DNA from: Arthrobacter sp. Bi83 | GTDB taxonomy: Bacteria; Actinomycetota; Actinomycetes; Actinomycetales; Micrococcaceae | Length of the DNA: 64,000 nt | Assembly: GCF_918698095.1 (NCBI RefSeq) | Contig: NZ_CAKKLY010000004.1 | Location: forward strand, 62,001-126,000 | Direction: 5' to 3' | Shown: in pieces, positions 9,344 to 18,344 of the stretch | Numbering within the stretch: position 1 is the first letter of the stretch | Layout: each line of letters starts with the position of its first letter | Program-made: the position numbers and the translations under genes | Notes under the pieces: model-generated | What the model saw: the letters and a program-made list of their open reading frames with translations, nothing else | Told to the model about the DNA's origin: nothing | The model's database searches: none

Positions 9344-10339
9344 ATGTCGGCAAAACTCACGGACGTCGCAAAGCTGGCGGGAGTCTCGCTGGCCACAGCG
9401 TCACGGGCGTTCGGTGACCCGAGCCGGCTTGCTGCCGAGACACGCCAAAAGGTGGTGGATGCCGCCGTTCAACTCGGGTACGACGTGCCGGGACTCACCG
9501 GCGCCCGGACCTTCGGCGTGATTGTTCCGGACATTTCCAACGCAGTGTTCGCAGCGCTGATCAAGTCCATACAGGACCAGGCCTGGCACGGCCGGCACCG
9601 CATGATACTGGCCGACACCGCCGAGTCCTCGGCCCGGGAGCGTGAGCACCTCGGGTCGTTCGCCGCCGGCGTGGACGGCATCATCCTCTGCTCGCCCAGG
9701 CTTCCCTCGGACCAGATCCACCAACTGGCCGGCAACGCACCCCTCGTGGTGATCAACGGTGAAGCGGACCACGCGGCACGGGTGCTCATGGAAGCCGGCG
9801 AAGGCCTCCGCCAGGCAGTGGAGCACCTTTATGCGCTGGGGCACCGCAAGCTCGCCTACATTCCCGGTCCCGCATCCTCCTGGGCGAACGGACAGCGCAT
9901 GGCGGCCATCACACGCCTCTGCACCGAGTGGGGCGTCGAGCTGGTCACTGTGGGCAACCAGAACGCCACGGTCGACGGCGGCCTGGCCGCCGCCGCTTCG
10001 GTCGTCGCCAGCAGCGCCACCGCCGTCATTGCCTACAACGACCTCGTCGCTATCGGCATGCTCGCCGGCGCCCGCACACTCGGCTACCACTGCCCCGAAG
10101 ACATCAGCGTGGTGGGCATCGATGACCTCGACATTGCCGCCGCCGCCGAACCCGGCCTGACATCTGTCCGCGTTCCCATTCACCGCAGCGGTTCCCTCGC
10201 ACTCGAACTCCTCCTCGAACAGATTGCCGGGAAGCCGACGGCCACCGAGGCGGTCCACCTCAATTCACAGCTCATCGTTCGCGGCTCCACCTTCGCTGCA
10301 CGCACCGCAGACCAAGCGCTCCAAGGAAAACAATCATGA
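9344..10339 (+). CDS. LacI-family repressor of the sugar-acid operon
   Basis: A 331-residue LacI/GalR-type regulator: N-terminal helix-turn-helix (LTDVAKLAGVSLATASRAF) followed by a periplasmic-binding-protein-like effector domain with AVIAYNDLVAIGML and VVGIDDLDIA motifs. The ATG at 9344 is chosen over an upstream in-frame extension because it sits just before the HTH and 4 bases after a GGAGG-like site. Its last four bases (ATGA) overlap the next gene, so it is translated with the operon. The inducer is probably a sugar acid metabolised by the operon. Confidence 0.9.
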   Translation: MSAKLTDVAKLAGVSLATASRAFGDPSRLAAETRQKVVDAAVQLGYDVPGLTGARTFGVIVPDISNAVFAALIKSIQDQAWHGRHRMILADTAESSAREREHLGSFAAGVDGIILCSPRLPSDQIHQLAGNAPLVVINGEADHAARVLMEAGEGLRQAVEHLYALGHRKLAYIPGPASSWANGQRMAAITRLCTEWGVELVTVGNQNATVDGGLAAAASVVASSATAVIAYNDLVAIGMLAGARTLGYHCPEDISVVGIDDLDIAAAAEPGLTSVRVPIHRSGSLALELLLEQIAGKPTATEAVHLNSQLIVRGSTFAARTADQALQGKQS

Positions 10340-11316
10340 GAATCGTCATCGCCGACCCCAACCTGATGCCCCAGAGGGCCACCTTTGAGGCCGCGCTGCC
10401 GCAAGGCACAGTCACGTCCTGGCACGACAGCTGGAATGAACACGCCGTCCTGACCGACCTGAAAGACGCGGACGTTTACGTCGGACCCAAGTTCACCGAG
10501 GCCATGGGCGCCGAGGCCCGCAACCTTCGCCTGGTTCACGTCGCCGGCGCTGGATACGACGGCATCGACGCAGATGCACTGCCCGCCGGCGTGGTCTGCG
10601 CCAACACGTTCCACCATGAAGGCTCCATCGCCGAGCACATCGCCGCCGTCCTGGTAGCCCTCCGCCGGAACCTTCTCGGCCAGGACGCTGCCCTCCGTTC
10701 CGGACTCTGGGCCTCCTCGGTCTACTCACCGGACATCCGGCAGCCAGAGACGCTGCGGGGCGCGGTGGTGACCTTCCTGGGATTCGGCCACATCGGTAGT
10801 GCCGCCTGGAACCTCCTCCGGGCCTTCGGCGCCGAAGGTATTGCGATCACCCGAAGCGGTTCGGTGAACGCGCAGGAAGACTCCCTGCGGTGGGCAGGCA
10901 ACACAGACCGCCTCAACGAAGCACTCAGCGAGTCCGACATTCTCGTCGTCAGTATCCCGCTGACCGCCGAAACGACCTCTCTGATCGGCGCCGCCGAGCT
11001 CGATGAACTCGGCCCGGACGGGCAGCTCGTCAATGTCGCACGCGGCCCCGTGGTCGACGAAACCGCGCTCTACGATGCCCTGAAGGACCGGCGGATCGCG
11101 GGTGCCGCCGTCGACGTCTGGTACCAATACCCGGACACCGACGGGCGCGGCGAACCCTCCGCCATGCCGTTCAGCCGTCTCGACAACATCATCATGACGC
11201 CGCACGCCTCCGGCGTCACAGCGGAAACCTTCCGCGGCCGTGCCCGTGAGATCGCCGACAACATCACCCGCCTGTCCCTGAACCAGCCACTGAAGAATGT
11301 AGTGATTTCCCGATGA
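10336..11316 (+). CDS. D-isomer-specific 2-hydroxyacid dehydrogenase
   Basis: A 326-residue NAD(P)-dependent 2-hydroxyacid dehydrogenase. The Rossmann motif is [10 protein letters not shown], the catalytic Arg lies in [10 protein letters not shown], and the catalytic His is in MTPHASG. The family reduces 2-keto acids to D-2-hydroxyacids or the reverse. In this operon an attractive role is reduction of a 2-keto-aldonate such as 2-keto-L-gulonate to feed the dehydrogenase encoded downstream; this is inferred from context. It overlaps the regulator gene upstream and manD downstream, both through ATGA. Confidence 0.85.
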   Translation: MRIVIADPNLMPQRATFEAALPQGTVTSWHDSWNEHAVLTDLKDADVYVGPKFTEAMGAEARNLRLVHVAGAGYDGIDADALPAGVVCANTFHHEGSIAEHIAAVLVALRRNLLGQDAALRSGLWASSVYSPDIRQPETLRGAVVTFLGFGHIGSAAWNLLRAFGAEGIAITRSGSVNAQEDSLRWAGNTDRLNEALSESDILVVSIPLTAETTSLIGAAELDELGPDGQLVNVARGPVVDETALYDALKDRRIAGAAVDVWYQYPDTDGRGEPSAMPFSRLDNIIMTPHASGVTAETFRGRAREIADNITRLSLNQPLKNVVISR

Positions 11317-12530
11317 CCCGAAAAATCGTCGACGTCGACGTCCTTGTCACCAGTCCCAGCCGCAACTTCGTCACCCTGAAAATCACCACCGACGATGGCA
11401 TCGTCGGCTGGGGTGACGCCACCCTCAACGGCCGCGAGCTCTCCGTGGCCAGCTACCTCCGCGACCATCTCGCCCCCGCACTCCTCGGCAGGGATGCCGA
11501 CCGCATCGAAGATACGTGGCAGTACTTTTACCGTGGCGCTTACTGGCGGCGCGGGCCGGTGACGATGGCCGCCATCGGCGCCATCGACCTGGCCCTGTGG
11601 GACATCAAGGGCAAAGCCCTGGATGTCCCGGTCTACCAACTGCTCGGCGGTGCCGCCCGCGACAAGATCCTCACCTACACGCACGCAACCGGCTGGGACC
11701 TTCCCGAGCTCCTCGACTCCGTGGAGCAGCGCCGCGAACAGGGCTTCCGGGCAGTCCGCGCCCAGTCCGGCGTTCCGGGCCTGGACAAGGTCTACGGCGT
11801 CACCAAGGGTGCCGCCGGCTATGAACCGGCCGGCCGCGGCGCCGGACCGGTTGAGGAAGACTGGGACACCTCCGCCTACCTGCGCCACGCACCCAAGATC
11901 CTCGGCGCGGTGCGCGAGCACGTTGGCCCGGAACTGAAGCTGCTCCACGATGTCCACCACCGGCTCAACCCCACCGAGGCGGCCCGCCTGGCCAGGTCGC
12001 TGGAAGATGTGGACCTGTTCTGGCTCGAGGACGTGACCCCGGCCGAAAACCAGCGCCTGCTCCGGACCCTGCGCCAGCAGACCACCATCCCGCTCGCCAT
12101 CGGCGAGGTGTTCAACACTGTCTGGGACTGTGAACAGCTCATCACCGAACGGCTCATCGACTTCATCCGCACCGCCGTCGTCCACGCCGGAGGCATCTCC
12201 CACGTCCGCAAGATCCTCGCCCTGGCGGAGGTCTACCAGATCAAGGGTGCCCCGCATGGTCCCTCGGATGTCTCTCCGATCAACCTTTCGGCTTCGCTGC
12301 ACCTGGGCCTGGCCACCAGCAACTTCGCGATCCAGGAATACATGGGCTACGACCCCCTGGTCTCGGAAGTATTCCGGTCCAGCTTCCGCTTCGAGGACGG
12401 CTACCTCCATCCCGGCGACGAACCCGGCCTGGGGGTTCAGGTGGACGAAGAAGCCGCGGCGCGCTTCCCGTACAAACAGGCGTATCTGCCCATCGCCCGG
12501 GAACTCGACGGCTCCATGAAGGACTGGTAA
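11313..12530 (+). CDS. manD: D-mannonate dehydratase, enolase superfamily (ManD/RspA type)
   Basis: A 405-residue enolase-superfamily sugar-acid dehydratase converting D-mannonate (or D-gluconate) to 2-keto-3-deoxy-D-gluconate. Metal and catalytic residues are in place: Asp213 and His215 in DVHH, Glu239 in WLEDVTP, Glu265 in AIGEVFN, His315 in APHGPSD, and the ManD-specific QEYMGY segment. The HGPSD motif has Pro where, as I recall, high-efficiency ManDs have Ala, which would place this protein with the low-efficiency RspA-like group linked to L-gulonate and L-idonate loci. The gene overlaps its upstream neighbour by ATGA and is 2 bases from the next gene. Confidence 0.88.
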   Translation: MTRKIVDVDVLVTSPSRNFVTLKITTDDGIVGWGDATLNGRELSVASYLRDHLAPALLGRDADRIEDTWQYFYRGAYWRRGPVTMAAIGAIDLALWDIKGKALDVPVYQLLGGAARDKILTYTHATGWDLPELLDSVEQRREQGFRAVRAQSGVPGLDKVYGVTKGAAGYEPAGRGAGPVEEDWDTSAYLRHAPKILGAVREHVGPELKLLHDVHHRLNPTEAARLARSLEDVDLFWLEDVTPAENQRLLRTLRQQTTIPLAIGEVFNTVWDCEQLITERLIDFIRTAVVHAGGISHVRKILALAEVYQIKGAPHGPSDVSPINLSASLHLGLATSNFAIQEYMGYDPLVSEVFRSSFRFEDGYLHPGDEPGLGVQVDEEAAARFPYKQAYLPIARELDGSMKDW

Positions 12531-12532
12531 CC

Positions 12533-14050
12533 GTGGCTTCCTCGTCAACGCCCCCGCTGTCCGCCAAAACGCCCGGCATTCTGCGGCGTGCTGCCACTCC
12601 CGCACCCGGGATCGTGCATCTGGGGCTCGGCAACTTCCACCGTGCCCACCAGGCCGTATACACCGACGCAGCCATCACCTCGAGGGGAGGCGACTGGGGC
12701 ATCATCGGAGTCTCCAGCCGTTCCTCCGCCCTACCGGACGCCATGCACGCCCAGGACATGCTCTACACAGTGGTGGAGATCTCGCCCGAAGGCTCCACGT
12801 TCAGCGTCCCACAGGTCCACACGGACGCGTTCGTCGCAGCCCGCAACCCGGACCGTGTCATCGCCGCCATCGGGGATGCCGCCACCCGCATCGTTTCACT
12901 GACGGTGACGGAAAACGGCTACAACTACACTCCCGCCACCGGGTCGCTTAACCTGCAGGACCCGGCCGTTCAGCATGACCTCGCCAACTGCATCTCTCCG
13001 GGGACGCCCATCGGCCAGATCGTCCGCGGGCTGCAGCGCCGCGCCCGCACACACGCCGAGCCTGTCACCGTCCTCAGCTGCGACAACCTTGCCGACAACG
13101 GCCACCATACGCAGCGTCTCGTCCGCGAATTCGCGTCCATGCTGCCTGCGGCGGAGGCCGCCGAAACCCTCGCCTGGATCGACTCCCACGTCAGCTTCCC
13201 GTCATCCATGGTGGACAGGATCGTGCCGGCCACCACCGATCAGTACCGCATGCTCGTGGCCGAACAGCGCGGCTACGCCGACCTCATCCCGGTCCCGGCC
13301 GAACCCTTCACCATGTGGATCGTGGAGGACAACTTCATCGCCGGCCGTCCCGCCTGGGAAGCGGGCGGCGCCGTCTTCTCCAGCGATGTGGCCAGCTACG
13401 AACAGCTCAAGGTCCGACTGCTGAATGGCACCCATTCCCTCATCGCGTACCTCGGTGCCCTGTCCGGTGCCGCCACCATTCCGGAGTCCGTCACTCAAAC
13501 CCACATTGAACTGGCCGCCCGTTCCGTTCTTAAAAACGAATACCTCCCCAGCGTTTCAGTACCGGCCGGGGTGGACGTAGATGCCTACGAGGAACAGCTG
13601 TTCTCCCGCTGGCGGAACACGGCCCTGGGCCACCGCACCAGCCAGGTGGGCTCAGACGGATCCGTCAAGCTCCGCCAGCGGATCCCGCTCCCGGCACTGC
13701 AAATGCTCGACGACGGGCGTATTCCGCAACTCCTGGCACTCACCACGGCAGCCTACCTGTCATGCATCGCACCGCTGGGCGGCTTCAACCCCGGTACGCA
13801 CGCGGAAGCCATGGAGGATCCGGCACGCCCACTTCTGGCCGGACTCGCTGCCCGCTCCCGCTCCGGCCGGGAGCTCGCCGGGATGGTCCTCGGGGACCAC
13901 CACCTCCTCGGGGAAGAACTGGCCCAACGTACCGACTTCATCGAACGCACAGGTCAGCTGATCGACATCATCCACTCCTCCGGACCGCTCGCCGCCATTG
14001 CCGACGCCAGCGATCCATCCCCCCACGCAGCCATCGGGAGCACCCAATGA
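12533..14050 (+). CDS. uxuB: Mannitol dehydrogenase family; D-mannonate oxidoreductase (fructuronate reductase)
   Basis: A 505-residue polyol-specific long-chain dehydrogenase. It opens with the NAD-binding GIVHLGLGNFHRAHQ motif and contains SCDNLADNG and the catalytic-lysine region YEQLKVRLLNGTHS. The family includes mannitol 2-dehydrogenase and fructuronate reductase. Position between manD and an idonate/gulonate-type dehydrogenase favours interconversion of D-fructuronate and D-mannonate. The start is GTG, 2 bases after the manD stop, and the stop overlaps the next ATG. Mannitol or arabitol dehydrogenase is less likely in this operon. Confidence 0.85.
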   Translation: MASSSTPPLSAKTPGILRRAATPAPGIVHLGLGNFHRAHQAVYTDAAITSRGGDWGIIGVSSRSSALPDAMHAQDMLYTVVEISPEGSTFSVPQVHTDAFVAARNPDRVIAAIGDAATRIVSLTVTENGYNYTPATGSLNLQDPAVQHDLANCISPGTPIGQIVRGLQRRARTHAEPVTVLSCDNLADNGHHTQRLVREFASMLPAAEAAETLAWIDSHVSFPSSMVDRIVPATTDQYRMLVAEQRGYADLIPVPAEPFTMWIVEDNFIAGRPAWEAGGAVFSSDVASYEQLKVRLLNGTHSLIAYLGALSGAATIPESVTQTHIELAARSVLKNEYLPSVSVPAGVDVDAYEEQLFSRWRNTALGHRTSQVGSDGSVKLRQRIPLPALQMLDDGRIPQLLALTTAAYLSCIAPLGGFNPGTHAEAMEDPARPLLAGLAARSRSGRELAGMVLGDHHLLGEELAQRTDFIERTGQLIDIIHSSGPLAAIADASDPSPHAAIGSTQ

Positions 14051-15099
14051 CCACCCAGACCCTCAACACCAGCCACGCCGCCGGCTTGCCTGCCGGCACC
14101 GAAGCAGCTGTGCTGCACGGGGCCCGCGACCTGCGGATCGAGCACAGACCCCTGAAGTCGCTCGGCGCCAACGACGTCCTGGTCGAGATGCGCTCCGGCG
14201 GCATCTGCGGCTCAGACATGCACTACTACGCCGACGGGCGCAACGGCACCAATGAACTCCGCCAGCCGACGGTCCTGGGTCATGAAGGCGCAGGCGTAGT
14301 CATCGCGGCAGGAACGGCCGCAAGCATCGCCGCGGGCACCGCCGTCGTCATTGAACCGGCCCTTCCCTGCCGGACGTGCCCCACCTGTCTCTCGGGCCGG
14401 TACAACCTCTGCCCGGCCGGCACGTGCTTCGGCTCGCCGCCCACGGACGGGCTCTTTGCCCGCCACGTGGTTGTGCCCGAAGCCGCCCTGCACGAACTGC
14501 CCGGCTCCATCCCCGCAGAAATCGGGGCCGCCATCGAGCCGCTCGCCGTTGCCGTGTGGGCGGTCCAGCGGGCCCAGGTTCAAGCCGGCCACCGGGTGCT
14601 GATCACGGGAGCCGGTCCCATCGGGCTGATGGTTGCCCAGGTCGCGGCGGCCAGAGGCGCTTCGGAGATCGTGGTGACGGACGTCAACGACGACCGACTG
14701 GCCGCAGCCGCGAAGTTCGGGGCCACGCGCACGGTGAACACCGTGGCAACCCCACTGGACCTGAAAGGCATGGACCGACTGATCGAGTGCTCCGGCAACG
14801 CCCACGCCCTTCACGACGGTATCCTGACACTGGCGCCGGCAGCCCGGGCCACAGTCGTCGGACAGGGCCGCCCCACGGTGGACGGCATACCGCTCGGGTT
14901 CCTCCAGCGCTACGAAATCGATCTGGTGACTGCCTTCCGCTACGCCAACGCTTTCCCTGCCGCGATCGCGCTCGCCTCCGCCGGCACGGTGGACCTCCGG
15001 TCCATCATCACCGGCAAATATCCCCTCGCGGCGGCAGCGGAAGCCCTGACGGCCCCGGTCACCGACCCCACCAACCTCAAAATCATCATCACTTACTGA
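14047..15099 (+). CDS. Zinc-dependent alcohol dehydrogenase, L-idonate/L-gulonate 5-dehydrogenase-like
   Basis: A 350-residue medium-chain zinc dehydrogenase. Catalytic zinc ligands are in GICGSD and VLGHEG; the structural zinc loop CRTCPTCLSGRYNLC is intact; the NAD-binding motif is GAGPIGLM. The HYYADGRNG segment after the first Cys is typical of the IdnD/RspB branch rather than simple alcohol dehydrogenases. Oxidation at C5 would give D-fructuronate from L-gulonate or 5-keto-D-gluconate from L-idonate; the operon argues for the former. The start at 14047 overlaps the uxuB stop, although the frame is open further upstream. Confidence 0.82.
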   Translation: MTTQTLNTSHAAGLPAGTEAAVLHGARDLRIEHRPLKSLGANDVLVEMRSGGICGSDMHYYADGRNGTNELRQPTVLGHEGAGVVIAAGTAASIAAGTAVVIEPALPCRTCPTCLSGRYNLCPAGTCFGSPPTDGLFARHVVVPEAALHELPGSIPAEIGAAIEPLAVAVWAVQRAQVQAGHRVLITGAGPIGLMVAQVAAARGASEIVVTDVNDDRLAAAAKFGATRTVNTVATPLDLKGMDRLIECSGNAHALHDGILTLAPAARATVVGQGRPTVDGIPLGFLQRYEIDLVTAFRYANAFPAAIALASAGTVDLRSIITGKYPLAAAAEALTAPVTDPTNLKIIITY

Positions 15100-15121
15100 G
15101 CTCACCAGCACGAGTCCCGCT

Positions 15122-15140
15122 GGTTGAGCCTGTCGAAACC
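15122..15140. repeat. Interspersed palindrome GGTTGAGCCTGTCGAAACC
   Basis: A 19-bp imperfect palindrome in the gap between the dehydrogenase and the transporter. The reverse complement, with one change, recurs at 57077-57096 inside bsaP. I recall very similar GGTTTCGACAxGCTCAACC repeats as common intergenic elements in Arthrobacter and relatives. Function unknown. Confidence 0.7.
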
Positions 15141-15200
15141 AAGAAACCGCATCTCGCCAGGCTCGATCACCGCAGGACATCCATTCAAAGGAGTATGGAA

Positions 15201-16589
15201 ATGACCACAGGAAATCCCCAACCCTCTGCAATCGATCAGAGGAAGGTGCGCAAGGCGGCTCTGGCAGGCCTGATCGGCACCACCCTTGAGCTCTACGACT
15301 TCGTCATCTACGGCACGGCCTCAGCGCTGGTCTTCAGCAAGCTGTTCTTCCCGAACATTTCGCCCGCGGCCGCCCTGCTCGCCAGCTTCAGCACGTTCGC
15401 CGTCGGCTTCCTGTTCCGGCCGCTCGGCGGGATCTTCTTCTCCCACTTCGGAGACCGGCTGGGCCGCAAATGGATTCTTGTGGTCACCCTGCTGCTGATG
15501 GGCGGAGCAACCCTGGTGATCGGCCTTCTGCCGACCTTCGAGCAGGTTGGCATCCTCGCACCCATCCTGCTGTGCGTCTGCCGCGCAGCCCAAGGCTTCG
15601 GGGCAGGCGCGGAGCAGTCCGGCGGTGCCACACTGCTGACCGAATCAGCAACAGCGGGAACCCGTGGAAAGCTCGCCTCCCTCATCATGGTCGGCGCTGC
15701 CGCCGGCACAGCGTTGGGCGCCCTTGTCTGGATCGCAGCCCAGGCGCTGGCCCCCAACGACATGATGACGTGGGGATGGCGTCTCGTCTTCCTTTCGAGC
15801 ATCTTCGTGACCATCGCAGCCCTCGTCATCCGGCGCAAGCTGGACGAATCCCCTGTCTTCAAGGAAATCAAGCAGCAGCAGACAGAACCGCCCGCACCGC
15901 TCAAGGAGGTCATGAAGAACGGCAAGGCGAACGTCCTGCGCGTCATTCTCATGAACTTCGGCGTCAGCACCCAGTCGTACACGATCCAGGTCTTCATGGC
16001 GTCCTACCTGATCACCGTGGTGGGAACGGATCCCAAATTCATCCCACAGGTCCTTCTCATCGGGTCACTCTGCGGAGGCTGCGCCGCCGTGGCCTTCGGC
16101 ATGCTTTCAGACAAGATCGGGCGCCGCCGCGTGGTTTCCATCATCACCGGGGCGCTCATCCTCTTCCCGGCCCCGGCCTTTATGCTTCTCACCACCGGCT
16201 CGCCGGTCGCGATCATGCTGGTGATGATCATCGGCTTCATGCTGGCCTGCCAGGGAGTGGTGGGCGTCCACATGAGCTACTTCCCGGAGATCTTCGGCAG
16301 CCGCTACCGCTACGCAGGCGTCACGCTGGGTCGTGAGTTCTCGTCGATCATCGGCGGCGGCATCGCCCCCATGGTCTGCGCCGGCCTCCTCGCGGTCTTC
16401 AGCAACTCATGGGTTCCGGTGGCCATCTACATGTCGCTGGTCATGGCGGTCAGCTTTATTGCCACCAGGCTCTCCCCCGAGACCCTCAACCGCGACCTGA
16501 CGGACCCCAACGACGCCGGCCGTGACGGCCTCGCCGCCCCGGCGACCGCCGTCGTGGCTGACTTAGCCGTCACCCGGACCGCTAAGTAG
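15201..16589 (+). CDS. MFS transporter, metabolite:H+ symporter (MHS) family
   Basis: A 462-residue inner-membrane protein of the MHS subfamily (ShiA/ProP/KgtP-like). Its opening GTTLELYDFVIYG and the loop FGDRLGRKWIL between TM2 and TM3 are diagnostic, and about 12 membrane segments can be traced. The likely substrate is the sugar acid metabolised by the operon. Two in-frame ATGs are close: AAAGGAG (15187-15193) sits one base before ATG 15195 but seven before ATG 15201, so 15201 is chosen. A 12-bp hairpin follows the stop. Confidence 0.88.
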   Translation: MTTGNPQPSAIDQRKVRKAALAGLIGTTLELYDFVIYGTASALVFSKLFFPNISPAAALLASFSTFAVGFLFRPLGGIFFSHFGDRLGRKWILVVTLLLMGGATLVIGLLPTFEQVGILAPILLCVCRAAQGFGAGAEQSGGATLLTESATAGTRGKLASLIMVGAAAGTALGALVWIAAQALAPNDMMTWGWRLVFLSSIFVTIAALVIRRKLDESPVFKEIKQQQTEPPAPLKEVMKNGKANVLRVILMNFGVSTQSYTIQVFMASYLITVVGTDPKFIPQVLLIGSLCGGCAAVAFGMLSDKIGRRRVVSIITGALILFPAPAFMLLTTGSPVAIMLVMIIGFMLACQGVVGVHMSYFPEIFGSRYRYAGVTLGREFSSIIGGGIAPMVCAGLLAVFSNSWVPVAIYMSLVMAVSFIATRLSPETLNRDLTDPNDAGRDGLAAPATAVVADLAVTRTAK

Positions 16590-16603
16590 CACCACGGCAA
16601 AAT

Positions 16604-16631
16604 CCCGACGGCGGCACCAGCCGCCGTCGGG
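16604..16631 (+). terminator. Strong hairpin between the transporter and eda
   Basis: CCCGACGGCGGC and its exact complement form a 12-bp perfect stem around an ACCA loop, 15 bases after the transporter stop. No U-tract follows, so it may be a partial terminator or attenuator separating the dehydratase half of the operon from eda-kdgK. Confidence 0.75.
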
Positions 16632-16686
16632 CAGGCCTTCAGCCCGCCACTGCAAGAGTCAGCCGACCACAGCAAAAGGAATTCCC

Positions 16687-17373
16687 ATGCAGCGCCCCGA
16701 CGATCAAGGCATCCTCACCCGCCCGGCCCCGTCCACCATCCTCAGCGACACCCGTGTGGTGGCCGTACTGCGGGCCCGTCACGCCTCCGATTACGCCCCT
16801 GTCATCGAGGCGCTGCAGCGTGGCGGCGTCCTCAGCATCGAGCTGACGCTGAGCACCCCGGGAGTATGGGCTGAACTTCCCCGCCTTCAGGAGCGTTTCG
16901 GCGAAAGGTTGGAGATCGGTGTGGGGACAGTGACCGAAGCAACGGACGCAGAAACGGCCCTGGACCTGGGCGCCGCCTACATCGTCACGCCAGTCACCGA
17001 TCCCGATGTCATCGCAGCATGCGTCCGACGCGGTGTCCCCGTGTATCCCGGAGGCCTGACTCCGACGGAACTGCACGCCGGCTGGAAGCTGGGCGCCACC
17101 GCCGTCAAGGTCTTCCCTGCCTCCACGGTAGGCGCCGGCTACGTCTCCCAACTGCGCGGGCCATTCCCCGATATCCAGGTGATTCCCTCCGGCGGCGTGA
17201 ATATCGAGGACGTTCCGGGTTGGATCAAGGCAGGAGCCCTCGCCGTCAGCGTCGGCGGCCCCCTCCTCGGAGACGCCTTCCAGGGAGGGGACCTCAAGGA
17301 GCTCACAGCTAGGGCGCGGCGCGTGCGTGACCTCGTCGCGCAGACCGCAGAGCTGATGGGTGTGAACCCATGA
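16687..17373 (+). CDS. eda: 2-keto-3-deoxy-6-phosphogluconate (KDPG) aldolase
   Basis: A 228-residue class I aldolase that splits KDPG into pyruvate and glyceraldehyde 3-phosphate. The Schiff-base lysine is Lys141 in VKVFPAS, the catalytic Glu52 lies in SIELTL, and PSGGVN forms the phosphate-binding loop. It is slightly longer than the E. coli enzyme because of an N-terminal extension. The stop overlaps the kinase start by ATGA, so product and substrate enzymes are co-translated. A related 2-keto-4-hydroxyglutarate aldolase activity is usual for this family. Confidence 0.92.
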   Translation: MQRPDDQGILTRPAPSTILSDTRVVAVLRARHASDYAPVIEALQRGGVLSIELTLSTPGVWAELPRLQERFGERLEIGVGTVTEATDAETALDLGAAYIVTPVTDPDVIAACVRRGVPVYPGGLTPTELHAGWKLGATAVKVFPASTVGAGYVSQLRGPFPDIQVIPSGGVNIEDVPGWIKAGALAVSVGGPLLGDAFQGGDLKELTARARRVRDLVAQTAELMGVNP

Positions 17374-18326
17374 GCGCCATCCCGGCACCGTACGTGCTCA
17401 CCTTCGGCGAAACGATGGCCCTGATGCGCGCTGAGCAGGTCGGCCCGCTGGCCCACGCGTCAACCATGAGCCTGGGCATCGGAGGCTCTGAATCCAACGT
17501 GGCGATCGGTCTTCAACGCCTCGGCGTACAGAGTGTGTGGTGCGGACGCGTGGGGGCGGACTCGCTCGGCCAGCTCGTTGAGCGCGAAATCCGCGCGGAA
17601 GGCGTCGACGTCCGCGTCGCCGTCGACCCTTCCGCCCCTACGGGCCTGATGATCAAGGAACGCCGAACCCCCGCCACACAGCGCGTCAGTTATTACCGCG
17701 CCGGCAGCGCCGGATCCCGGATCACGCCGGAGGACATCGACGCAGAGCTTATTTCCGGCGCCAGCCTGCTGCATGTCAGCGGAATCACGCCGGCCCTTTC
17801 CGGGCAAGCCGAAGCAACCCTCAGATACGCCATCTTGGCGGCACGCGCCGCGGGCGTGCCGGTGTCCTTTGACCTCAACTTCCGCGGCAACCTTTGGTCA
17901 CCCGAAGGTGCCAGCAGCGTCTTTCGGGACATCATTCCGCTCGCAGACATCGTCTTCGCAGGAGACGACGAAGCAGCGATAGCGGTCGGCGCCGCCGAGC
18001 CGGAGGAACTGGCCCGGCGGATAGCCGCACTCGGGCCCAGCCAGGCTGTCATCAAACTCGGTGCGGAAGGAGCCCTTGCGCTGATCAACGGCCGAGTGTA
18101 CCGACAGGCGGCAGTCACCGTCGTGGTGGTGGACACCGTCGGCGCCGGCGATGCATTCGTCGCCGGCTACCTGGCCGAACTCATCGGAGACCGCGGCCCC
18201 GAGGACAGGCTTCAAACCGCAGCAGCAACCGGCGCCTTTGCCTGCCTTGTGCCCGGGGACTGGGAAGGCTTCCCGCGCCGCAGCGAACTCATGTTGCTCG
18301 ACGCCAAGGAACCCGTCTCCCGCTAG
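17370..18326 (+). CDS. kdgK: 2-keto-3-deoxygluconate (KDG) kinase, PfkB family
   Basis: A 318-residue ribokinase-like sugar kinase. It shows the N-terminal FGETMALM strand, the GGSESNVAI motif, SYYRAGSAGSRI of the KDG-kinase subgroup, and the C-terminal signature DTVGAGDAFVAGY with the catalytic Asp. It would phosphorylate KDG to KDPG, supplying Eda, which it overlaps. This closes the route mannonate to KDG to KDPG to pyruvate plus glyceraldehyde 3-phosphate. Convergent with the secreted-protein gene, 18 bases away. Confidence 0.88.
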   Translation: MSAIPAPYVLTFGETMALMRAEQVGPLAHASTMSLGIGGSESNVAIGLQRLGVQSVWCGRVGADSLGQLVEREIRAEGVDVRVAVDPSAPTGLMIKERRTPATQRVSYYRAGSAGSRITPEDIDAELISGASLLHVSGITPALSGQAEATLRYAILAARAAGVPVSFDLNFRGNLWSPEGASSVFRDIIPLADIVFAGDDEAAIAVGAAEPEELARRIAALGPSQAVIKLGAEGALALINGRVYRQAAVTVVVVDTVGAGDAFVAGYLAELIGDRGPEDRLQTAAATGAFACLVPGDWEGFPRRSELMLLDAKEPVSR

Positions 18327-18344
18327 CATCCCTGGCGGACAGGA

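Noticed and set aside
11070..12605. Minus-strand open frame of 511 codons opposite manD
   Set aside because: manD on the plus strand has all catalytic residues; the antisense product matches nothing recognisable.
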